Source: Falciphora oryzae (taxonomy: Eukaryota; Ascomycota; Sordariomycetes; Magnaporthales; Magnaporthaceae). From it: a DNA stretch of 24,898 bases. The stretch is taken from positions 350,971 to 375,868 of the forward strand of contig JNVV01000031.1 of NCBI GenBank assembly GCA_000733355.1, read 5' to 3'. Below, in pieces: positions 1 through 8,487 of the stretch. The position numbers and the translations under genes are program-made. The notes beneath the pieces are model-generated. The model saw only the letters and a list, made by a program, of their open reading frames with translations. It ran no database searches and was not told where the DNA came from. How positions within the stretch are numbered: the first letter of the stretch is position 1; the number at the start of each line of letters is the position of its first letter.

Positions 1-1050
1 GACCGTTGCCCCCAAAGCGTGGGCTTCGGCTGTAAAAGGCCCGCCGTTTGCCATAGCTTTTGCAAGGTCCCGTTGTGCGCTGGCGCATTTTTCGTTCCAC
101 CACGGTTGGCCTTTTCTTTCGACTTTAGGCCCCCGGCCGAAAGCAACTAACGCGCCCTTTAGTAGGTTTATTAGTGCTTCAACTGCTTTATCCAAATAGT
201 CCGTAGTGTGCAGTGTTCCAAGTGGCGGTAGGCCGCCGGCACTGTTTGCAACCACGTTTGCGAACATTGGAAGTTTGTCGTCCGGCAATGTGATCCGCCG
301 GCAGTCGGGCACGGCGTTATTGGGGTTAAGGACCTCGATCCGTATCGTGTAATGGTCCGAATTAGTTGCTAGCAAAGGGTCGATTTCCGCTGATGCTAAC
401 GGGGCGTTGGAAAAAGTAAGGTCCAAAACACCTCCTTTGTTGTGTGTAGGCTGGCCTGGGTTGGTAAGTAGGAGGAGGTTATAAGTATTGGCCCATTGGG
501 CTATATCCTGGCCCCTGTTCCTATTACCCCTAACCGGGTCCCACGCCGGGGACCCTGCGTTAAAGTCCCCGGCTATGATGCATTTTGCCGTTGGGCACCA
601 TCGCAATAAAAAGTCCAACGAGGGTTCCGAAGGGTCCCCTGGAGGCCTATATACGTTAACGAAGGTGCACCCGGCAACGGTAAGCCAAAGGATATCCCGG
701 GTGTTGCCTGCCGGCCGGTCCGCTACCGGCCGGAGCCCCGGGTCCTTCCGCACGTAGGTGATTACCCTAGGTCTGGTTTGGTCGTCGTGCCAGCTGTCTA
801 CCGGGGTAAATAGCTCGTACGACGGGTGGGTGCAAAGCATAAGCTTCCCTTTCCACGCGGTAGGGGGCTCCTGCATTAGCACCACGTCGATGTTTTGGCT
901 CCAAGATAGTTGGAGCAGAGTGGCCGCCGCCTCCCATTTACGCTGCACGTTCGCTTGGGCGGCGACTAGGGCACGGCGGCGTCCGGGGCTCGGCCCCGGG
1001 CGCCGGGCCCTATTACCATACGCCTGTTGTATCCGGTTGGCTGCTGGCAT
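1..1050 (-). CDS. LINE ORF2 (endonuclease/reverse transcriptase polyprotein), N-terminal 350 codons, partial
   Basis: ORF2 encodes the nicking endonuclease and reverse transcriptase that carry out target-primed reverse transcription. I translated the minus strand from the ATG at 1050-1048 to the window edge and found 350 uninterrupted codons; the preceding in-frame stop is at 1140-1138. Visible endonuclease landmarks are the catalytic-type Glu in VLMQEP (about residue 61), IIAGDFNAGSPAW (Asp162/Asn164) and the terminal TNSDHYTI (Asp232-His233). Beyond the endonuclease there is linker sequence with PWWNEKC (about residue 317), a motif commonly found before the reverse transcriptase domain in these elements. 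The reverse transcriptase itself is not in the window. The start overlaps the end of the upstream ORF1-like frame by 38 nt in a different frame, as is common in two-ORF LINEs. The true start could differ, since LINE ORF2 is often translated by reinitiation or frameshifting. Confidence 0.85.
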   Translation of the reverse strand, partial: MPAANRIQQAYGNRARRPGPSPGRRRALVAAQANVQRKWEAAATLLQLSWSQNIDVVLMQEPPTAWKGKLMLCTHPSYELFTPVDSWHDDQTRPRVITYVRKDPGLRPVADRPAGNTRDILWLTVAGCTFVNVYRPPGDPSEPSLDFLLRWCPTAKCIIAGDFNAGSPAWDPVRGNRNRGQDIAQWANTYNLLLLTNPGQPTHNKGGVLDLTFSNAPLASAEIDPLLATNSDHYTIRIEVLNPNNAVPDCRRITLPDDKLPMFANVVANSAGGLPPLGTLHTTDYLDKAVEALINLLKGALVAFGRGPKVERKGQPWWNEKCASAQRDLAKAMANGGPFTAEAHALGATV

Positions 1051-1280
1051 ACGTAAAGGCGGCGTCGGTATATTGGGGGCTTTGGCCCCGGGGTTGTTGG
1101 CCGGCAGGTGTAGCGGCCTTTTCCGAAGGGTTTTCGGTTATTTCGATAGCCTCTTCGGGCTCGGGAGGGTCTAACTCCATATTCGCCAATACTTCGTATT
1201 GGTTGTTGGAGCAGACCCTAGGTCTTTTGGCAGGGTGCCTTTCCCTGCCGGCCGTACGGGCCGCGCCTGCTAGGGCCGGC
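1..1280 (-). mobile_element. 5'-truncated LINE (non-LTR retrotransposon), 5' part only
   Basis: Reading the minus strand from about 1280 down to the left edge gives the tail of an ORF1-like frame followed by an overlapping ORF2 with an APE-type endonuclease domain. The ORF2 motifs (QEP, GDFNA, SDH) and the phrase NPGQPTHNKGGVLDLTFSNA are typical of fungal LINEs of the Tad1/I group; the clade is my inference. Only the last 80-odd codons of ORF1 are present, so the element is 5'-truncated. Its 5' end lies inside the AAA+ ATPase gene, near 1265-1285, where ATPase similarity stops. The right boundary is estimated from protein similarity, not from a target-site duplication. Reverse transcriptase, the 3' end and the poly(A) or simple-repeat tail lie beyond position 1. 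The frame is free of stop codons and shows no obvious AT-rich mutation, so the copy looks young or has escaped repeat-induced point mutation. Confidence 0.85.
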
Positions 1281-3284
1281 GGAGGGTCAAACTTGAGGTT
1301 GAAGGAAAAGGCCGATTTTAGCTTCTCGTCAATGGTCTGAGCGCAGCTTGTGGTGAGGATTAGGACGCCGTCGAAGTCCTCGAAAACGCGAAGCAAATAG
1401 AAGACGAGGCTTGTACGCTCGGCCTGGCTGGGAATGGGTTCGTTCTGCTGCTGGAGAAGAGCGTCCGCATCTTCCAGCAGCACCATGCCGCCCCACTTCT
1501 TTGCGAGCGCAAATTTGGGATCGAGGCGCGTCCGGACGTCGTTTAGGTTAGTGGGGATGTCCCTGCAGGCCACCCGAAACAGCGGCTTCTTGAAGAGATC
1601 GGCCATCATCTCCGCTGCGAAAGTTTTCCCCGTCCCAGAAGGGCCGTGGAATAAGCTCGTAAGTCCTCTGCGGGCGTTTCTGTCGCAGCTGTGAGCCATC
1701 AACCGCGTCAACACGTGCAGCTTCTGCTGGCTGACAGCCAGTTTGGCGTCGGGAAACTTTGTTAGAACTGCTGTTTGAACTTTTTCGGGCGCGACTCGTT
1801 CTAGATTTCCGTGATTGGTCTCCCATGTCAGTAATAGGACATGGCGCAAGGGGGTGGTGGGGATAATGTTATCTACTTACCCCAGGCTCCTCGGCGAAGA
1901 TTGTAAACCGGGATCTTGCTGGGGAATACTAATAACTGGAGACCGGTCGGTGGTTCAACGGTCAGTTTTGGTATTCCCGGGGCAGATCTTATAGACGATG
2001 GTTCCAGGCGGCTATATTCGTCGATATCGATCAAACATCTTGCATGTTGCTGTCAGACGCCTCGGTCTCGATGGTTAGCAACCACACAATTTCGGCAGTA
2101 GCGGTTGGGAATGGTAAATGTAGGAACAGATGTAAAGAAAATATACGGACCGAGCCGAGGTCGCGATGAGGGTCCAACTGGTGTTGGTAGTAGCCTCCAT
2201 CCCGAATGGCCCACATGTTCGTTCCGCGAAGCTTGAGCCTGGCGCGGATCTCGCCGCTGACAAACTGGAGCGGGCGAACGGTCCACCCGCGGACGTCGGC
2301 TTCCGAGCTCTCGTTTTGTGCATCGAAACGAATCTCCAGATCCACTAAGCTAGGCTCGAATGACCGCGGACGAAATGCGTACGACCAGGCAGTAACCACC
2401 CATATGTCTTCGCAAGCGCCGAGGGGGTTGGCAAACCTTAGCCCCAGCCGCGGCCATGACGCAGCGATGTGGCATTGCGCTCCCTCGGGGGCCATATCGA
2501 CCAAGGCGTCCCCGGGACGGACAAGGAATGGCATCGTCAGCCTGGACACGAACCCCTGGCTGAGCCTAGCCGCGACCTCCTTGTGGATCGGGCCATACTT
2601 GCTGGAGAGCCACGAGGTAAGTGCGCGCAGCAGCTCCCCTTGCCGCTCGGGCATGGATTCGGGCAACGGCTGGTTGCCGTACAGCCACCAGAAAAGAAAG
2701 GGCGACCGCAACGGCGCGGTGAAATTCCAATCCGGAAAATCATCCGCGAATGTTTGTTGGGCCTGGAGGAATTGCTTGAGCGCGGCAATCAGTTCGCCGG
2801 ACTGCAGCTCGATCGTCTCTCTAACGGGGACGGGCGGGGCGACGTCTGGCGCCTCGGGCTCTGCGTCCGGGTTTGGCGCGGGCTGCTTTGGCTGGTAGCC
2901 GTGTCGGTAGTACTTGCGGGCCACGAAGGCGGCCTCGGACAGCCGTCGAGAATGCTCGGTGCCGTCCGCGACGGGAGCCTGTCCTCTGAGGCGCAGCTGT
3001 CGGGCCTGGCCCGAGCCGGCCGAGAACCACGAGGGCGGCTCCAGGAAGACGGCCTCTTCGCCCTCGATCAGGTGGAGCTCATGGCAGGCATCGGCCGGCA
3101 CCCCGTTTGGCCCACCCGACTGGGCGACTTGACCGGCTTGGACCGCGGCGGCTTGGGCGGCGGGCATGGCGGCGATCAATGCTTGCGCACTCGTGACTGG
3201 GGCGCTCGTCCAGTCGCCATAATCTGCTTGCTGCCTAAAGAATGCGTCGAAATCGAACTGGGGGGGAGGGCCAAAGGAATCCAT
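1013..3284 (-). CDS. Fungal AAA+ ATPase gene, C-terminus replaced by LINE ORF1 tail (probably a disrupted gene)
   Basis: Exons that keep frame are 3284-2151, 2049-1881 and 1800-1013 (696 codons). Intron 1 (2150-2050) has a weak GTCCGT donor but a GCTAAC branch site. Intron 2 (1880-1801) has GTAAGT and an ACTGAC branch. Residues 1 to about 430 resemble the N-terminal DUF7025-type region of fungal AAA ATPases (FLVRPGDALVDMAP; ARCLIDIDEYSRLEP). Exon 3 holds the ATPase core: Walker A GPSGTGKT (about 487-494), Walker B MVLLEDAD (about 540-547) and sensor-1-like LILTTS (about 582-586). After KSAFSFNLKFDPPP (about residue 610) the similarity ends and LINE ORF1-like sequence continues in frame to the stop at 1013. 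The lid subdomain and normal C-terminus are therefore missing. The KSRIH-type arginine found in relatives reads KSAF here. Substrate and location are unknown. It is probably non-functional, although the fused frame is open. Confidence 0.75.
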
Positions 3285-3397
3285 ATCCAGCGTAAACTTT
3301 CGAGATCAGGACGAGCCCCGCGTGAGGTTGGCTTGTAAGTGATAGGGCGAGAATGTAAAGAAACCGATTGGGACGAGAACAAAAACGAGAGAAAGAG

Positions 3398-3434
<37 letters not shown>

Positions 3435-4458
3435 AAAGGAGCCTTGATGCTAATCAACGTTCCCCTTCCAGAGGGGACGGTGGGAAAGGCTGGGAAGAAG
3501 CGCCCCGACGCACAGGACACTCATGCTTGCACAGCCGACCAACACACCATCCGACAAGGATTTCTGGTGCGCCACCGAGCCCGGGTAGATTCCCCGCGAG
3601 CCGTGGAGGGTGCGCTTCCCTTGTCACCTGCATGTTCCGTCCGCCTGTCACATTCACCTCCCACTGGCTGTCAGCATGGGGAAATTGGCACGCTTGGCCG
3701 GGGGACAATATGCACCCCAAGAGTTTTTTTTTTTTTGTTTCTCACTTCGTTTGCTTGTCTTCTTTCTTCGTTTTCTTTGTCAGGCACACTTGGCTTACCG
3801 TCTTCGATCGAACCAGACCATCCATTGGTCGAGCGGCTTTGATGTGGTATCGTGCTTCTTGGAAGGCGGCCGATCCCTCCCACTCACTTGATATCCAGGC
3901 ACAATTCCCCGCCGTGTGGGTGTGCGCTCCGCTGCCTTCAAAGACTGCCTCACCTGCTCCGCGCATCGCTCCGCTCAGCATCGGCTCGATCCAAAGAGAG
4001 GAAAGAAAGTGACAGATAGGGAGTGGGGCTTATTTCCAGTATTGCAAAGCACGTCCAACGTCTCTGGCTGGCAACCCCGACGCTCGCGGCCGGGTCAACT
4101 TCTCCACATGAACCCAAAGACCGGATGGGCGGAACACGTCACGTCACAATATTGCACGCTTCTAATACCCACAGCGGGGAGTGATGCGCTTGGATGGGAT
4201 GTTTAATATTTTGTGTGGGTTAATTGCTCCGAAAGTAATGTGCATGTGGCCGCCAAAGGGCGTTCTGTATCCAACCTACATGAGCAATCTGGGTGCCATT
4301 TGCCTCCTCAGTTATGCCTGCGCTAGAGATTCTTGGCGAAAAAAGAAAAAGCCGAGCTTTTGTGCGCCCTTGATGCAAGTCTTCAAAGAGAAGACGCTAA
4401 TGATACAAAGAGTGGGAGAAAAGAAGAGAAAGTAAGGCAGCCAGTCGGTGGTGTCACC
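3285..4458. other. Intergenic region, promoter of the AAA+ ATPase gene on its left side
   Basis: This stretch separates the start of the ATPase gene (3284, minus) from the stop of the next minus-strand gene (4459). It holds a 36-bp A run (3398-3433), a shorter T run at 3724-3736 and several purine/pyrimidine-biased patches. Open frames here do not look like proteins (lysine or phenylalanine homopolymers from the A/T runs), so I call no gene. It should contain the ATPase promoter and 5' leader and the 3' UTR of the neighbouring gene. Confidence 0.6.
3398..3433. repeat. Poly(A) tract, 36 bp (poly(T) on the minus strand)
   Basis: An uninterrupted run of 36 A, preceded by an A/G-rich stretch. 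On the minus strand it is a T/C-rich tract 114-149 nt upstream of the ATPase start codon. Long dA:dT tracts in fungal promoters tend to exclude nucleosomes, so a promoter role is plausible. The exact length may be affected by sequencing error. Confidence 0.9.
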
Positions 4459-6787
4459 TCAGTCCACATCAGGAGAAGCAGGCATCTTGTCGTCATCCTC
4501 AGACGAGTCCTCCACAGTCGGTTTCTGATACTTGGTGCCGGAGCGGGCAATGTAGTCCCGGAGCATGGCGCCGACGTCGGGGATGATCTCGAAGTTGCTG
4601 CTGACCGACATGCCGGTCCCCTGCCTGTGGGGCGCGTTGTCGCGCGGCTGCTGTACGTGCTGTCCCTGTTGGGCCTGTTGCATCTGCGCCCTGAGCACGC
4701 GAGCCCTCCGCTCCTCCTCGGTCTCTGGCTTGGCCGCCGGGAGGCGCGGCGAGGTCGGGTTGGAGGTCTGCGCCGGTGGAGTGCGCGGCGGCTCGGGTCG
4801 CGACGAGGTGGCGGTGGTGGCGGGGACGGCAGGGACGGCGGGTGCCTTCCCCTTTCGAGATGATGATGCTTTCGGCGTTGCCTGGTTGTTGGACAGCGCA
4901 CGAGGAGGCATGCTGGACGGCCTGGCATTCCCTCGTCGGCGTGGCGGGGAGAACGAGCCGGCGCTGGATGGGCGGCCGTCCGACGGGGAGGACCGGCCGC
5001 TGCCCAGAGATCGGGGTGACGAGGGAACGCTGTTATTATTCCGCTGATGCCTAGGCGATAGCGACGCCTCGGAGCTAGAGGAGCGGGGGATTGGTGACGA
5101 GTTGCCGCTGCTAAAGTTCCGGGGCGAGGACGGGTTGCTGCTGCTGCTGTTGGCGTTGTTGTTTCTGCGTGACCGGCGCGAGGTGCCAGGCGCGCTCAGC
5201 GGCCTGGGCGAGATCAAGGAGGAGTCTGAAGTCCGGTTGGACGCGGCGGACGTGCACCGGGGAGTAGTGGCGTTGTTGTTGTGGCGCGACCGCTGAGGAG
5301 AAGGGGACGAGTCGGAGGTGGCGGATGCGCGGGGCGAGGTGAGAGACGAGTCCGACTCGCGGAACGATGCGCCAGACGAGCCCGAGGCGCGCGGGGAGAG
5401 GGCCGAGGAGCTGGATGCGTGAGGCGACGAGCTCGAGACCCGCGACTCTGGCCGCTTCTTCCTGCTCCGGGCGCTGCGGTTACCGTTCGGCTGCTGCTGC
5501 TGCTGCTGCTGGTCGCTTGGCGGTTCCCTGCCTCGCGGCTCATCGTCGGAGCTGGAGTTGTGCTGATTGCCGCGCCTTCTCCTCCTCTGCCGGTGTTTTG
5601 GTTGTTGTTGGTGTTGCTGCTCCTCCGGCGTGTCCCCTTGCCGCTCTCGCTCGATCGGCGGGGGAGACTGGAGTTTGCGCTCCTGGGGCTGTTTGTTATC
5701 CGGGCTTTTGGGGCGGGGTTGCTCGCTGGCTTCGGTTGGTTGTGATTTGTGCTCTGCAGCCTGATCTGGCTGAGGTGGCAGCTCTTGGGGTGTTTGTTGC
5801 TGTTGCTGTTCAGCTTGAGGTTTCGGTTGCGGTTCAGGCTCCTGCTCAGACTGCTTCTCAGGCTGCACCGGCTTCTCCTGGGCTTGCTGTTCCGACTTCT
5901 GCTCTGCTTTCTGATCTGCAGCTCGATCCGTCTTCTGCTCTGCCTTCTCGTCTGTTTTCTGTTCGCCTTCCTTCTTACTTTGCCCCTGGGTGGGCTGCGC
6001 TTGCTTTTTCTGTGCCTCCTGCTCGGCCTGGGCCTTTGCGACGGCGGCGGCCTGCTCCTCGGGGGTCAGCTCTTCCTCGATGACAGGTCTCCTGGTCTTA
6101 AGCTCGCGGCGCACTAGCTCCAGCTCGATGACGATCTTGCCGGGCGCCTTCTTCTTCAGCAGGTCGCCGTCGCGGTCAAAGTAGAGACCCCAGACGCCAC
6201 CGTCCTCGTAGACGGCGCAGAAGCCCTCCCAGCCCGAGAGGGTCAGGCGCCTGTCCTGGCGAGTGACGTCCCAGGGCCCCGTGATCTGGCCCTCGGAGAC
6301 CTGGCGGTTGCCGAAGCGGACCTGGTGCGTCTCGACGTCGACAAAGATCCAGTTCATGATCGGAGCCTCGTCGGTGATGGTGCTGACCAGGCCCGAGTAG
6401 CGCGCCTCCGGGTAGGGAAGGAAGTAGCCCAAGAAGGGGTGGCCGAAGGGCTGGTCGTGCAGGACGCCAGTGTCGATGAAACACTGTTTGGTCGGGCATG
6501 TTAGAAGCTGTGATGCGCACCGCCATCAAGACCAAACCGAGGTACCATAGGGGTCGAGGAGGAAAACAAGCGAAAGACAAAGCACATACGCGGCCGCCCG
6601 ACAGGACGATTTGCCTGCCCTCCAGCGCCGGAGTGTACTGGGACCCCTTGGGGCAGTGGACGATGAGGTTCTGCTTGCGGCTCCGGTGCTCCTCGCGGCG
6701 CGACTTGGACTGCGAGGCGCGGATGCCCTCAGCGGAGCCGAAGACAGCACCGAAGCCGCCGATGAAGGTGATCATGGTGAGCACCAT
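4459..6787 (-). CDS. Conserved fungal protein of unknown function with N-terminal globular domain and long low-complexity region
   Basis: Two exons, 6787-6590 and 6483-4459, give 740 residues. The 106-nt intron has a GTATGT donor, a TTCTAAC branch and a CAG acceptor in phase 0, joining IVLSGGR to CFIDTGVLHDQPFGHPF. Residues 1 to about 180 look globular: a hydrophobic start (MVLTMITFIGGFGAVFG), a basic stretch (KSRREEHRSRK), then FLGYFLPYPEARYSG, MNWIFVDVETHQVRFG, LSGWEGFCAV and GVWGLYFDRDGDLL. I recognise this as a conserved filamentous-ascomycete type with no known function. The middle is low complexity: E/K/Q-rich, then Q-rich, then degenerate SPR/SSP repeats with NNN runs and RS dipeptides. 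A short conserved-looking tail follows (IIPDVGAMLRDYIARSG) and an acidic end (EDSSEDDDKMPASPDVD). The long disordered, serine-rich part suggests phosphorylation or scaffolding, but that is inference. The start has no competing upstream in-frame exon. Confidence 0.85.
5491..5511. repeat. (CTG)7 trinucleotide repeat encoding a Gln run
   Basis: Seven perfect CTG units, read as CAG on the coding minus strand, encode seven consecutive Gln within the low-complexity middle of the 4459-6787 gene. A likely length-polymorphic site. Confidence 0.9.
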
Positions 6788-6930
6788 CTTGGCTACTATG
6801 CGGGCCTCCGTCTGGAGGCGGGGCGGGGGCTTCGTTTGCTTCGCGGTTGCGGTGATGTGCGCGCTCCGGGCGCTCTCCGATAGGTTATGAAGGTCGGGCT
6901 ATACTGGAAGTGAAAGTAATAATAGAAACG

Positions 6931-6952
6931 AAAAAAAAAAAAAAAAGGGGGG
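6931..6952. repeat. A16 G6 homopolymer junction in promoter
   Basis: Sixteen A followed by six G, about 145-165 nt upstream of the start codon at 6787 (minus). On the transcribed strand this reads C6 T16, a pyrimidine tract of the kind common in fungal promoters and leaders. Confidence 0.85.
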
Positions 6953-8453
6953 TATGAGGGGGATCGCTCGTAGGGGCAGCAGAGGAGACCGACTCCGAGG
7001 AGGAGCCGCCTTCTCGTTTGAGGATGTCGTGTTTCTTGCAACCTGAACCAGGAGCAAATCAATGCGAGGGGAAGGGGGAAAGGTCGGAAGGAGAAGGAAG
7101 AGAGCAGTTGGATGGCGAGTTGGAAGATGGGATGGGCCGAGCAGGGCGGTTCACGAGACGTGGCGGCAGGCATGGGCAATCTGCGAATTCCATGTCCCTG
7201 GACCGCCGATTGGGCCATGGACAGGTGCAATAGCGGCATGGCTATAGCACGCGGCAGCTGCAAGAAACAACAGAGACTCGTCTGGGCCTCTTGGTGGCCG
7301 GGGCGGCGATGGGGCCGTTTGGCCGCCCGGCGAGCCGAACGAAAACAGAGGGCGGCTGCTATTGGGCAGGCTCAGGGCCAGGCAGTCCGAAGGGGTGCTC
7401 GGAAGACGTGTGACAAGGGTGGTGGTTGCGTGCAGCCCCGTCGAGCCATTTTGTGTTTCAGGGGAGCACCGGCGGCGACGAGAACATCGCCATGCGAGTG
7501 TTTGGTGTGTTGGGAAGGGTCCTCAATTTGCAGCTGCAGCGCGCCGCCGACAGCATGGTGGGGAAAACGGGGGCGCGGGTCTCACCCCGGTAGTTATTTC
7601 AGACTGACTAAAATCGTTCGAGATCGCGGGAGCTGTTTCATTGTGGGTCGGGGAGCCCTCTTGAAGGGGCTGGTGTGGCAGAGACGGAGATCATCGACAG
7701 ATGGCGATTTGGCCGCTGACAGCGAGGACCAGACTCTCACGCCGCCAAAATCCCGTTGCACGGGTCGGCTAAAATTGGTGCGAGCCGTGCGCGACTTGGT
7801 TGTGGGGCGCCAGCCAGAGCCGCAACGCTGGAATCCGTGATGGCCTCATTGTGGATAAGCTTTTGGGCCCTTCAAAATTGGACATCGGACCAGAGGCAGC
7901 GCAGCCCCAGGACCCTGAATCTCGAATTTGGCAGTGTGACCATGGGCGAAATGCGAAATAGGAAATAGGGGTTCACGGTAGCAACACCAAACCACACCAC
8001 GCCATAGGCTCCCCCAGACTGCACACCTAGGTGCGTAACCATGCCCCGACATCCAGGGTCGAGGTCCGGCTCTGGGTGCTACAGGTAATTCGTGCAACGT
8101 GCAGCTTGGGGTGGACCAGACCATACTGGACCGCGGCGTGTGCGACCCGCCGCAACCTCGGCAGACGGCAACTCGACGGCGCCGGGCATCTCCTACAGGC
8201 GACGTGCGCGCCCGCCCGTCTCGAGGCAGGCGGTTGGGGCAGCTGCATCCGAGGGGCCGGCCGCATCCGAACGCCCGAGGCCAATTGTAGGTAGGAGAGA
8301 GGGCTGCAATAGCACGGCCAACATTAATCCCCTCACGAATCATCGCCCTGCAGGCGAGGCGTCAATGCCGCGGCCAGTTGAACGCGGCGTGTCGCCTGGC
8401 GGATGGGTCTGATGGCTGGCTACTGGCTGCACACCGGGAAAAATCGCTAGGTG

Positions 8454-8487
8454 CCTGCCTGCCTACTTACCTACCTAGGCAGGCAGG
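8454..8487. repeat. Perfect 12-bp inverted repeat with 10-nt spacer
   Basis: The left arm CCTGCCTGCCTA (8454-8465) is the exact reverse complement of TAGGCAGGCAGG (8476-8487), separated by CTTACCTACC. The arms are built from CCTG/CCTA units, so it can form a hairpin, but it can also arise by simple slippage and inversion. No neighbouring gene end explains it as a terminator. Confidence 0.8.

Noticed and set aside
1916..1990. GGTTCAA-like string considered as a tRNA B box
   Set aside because: It lies within a coding exon of the ATPase, lacks a matching A box and cannot fold as a tRNA acceptor.
2469..3338. 289-codon plus-strand open frame
   Set aside because: Antisense shadow of exon 1 of the AAA+ ATPase gene, with no motif of its own.
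5491..5511. Tandem CTG units considered as a CRISPR-like or satellite array
   Set aside because: Simple in-frame codon repeat encoding Gln in a eukaryotic gene.
7112..7840. 242-codon plus-strand open frame in the large intergenic region
   Set aside because: Composition typical of non-coding GC-rich DNA; no conserved-looking block.
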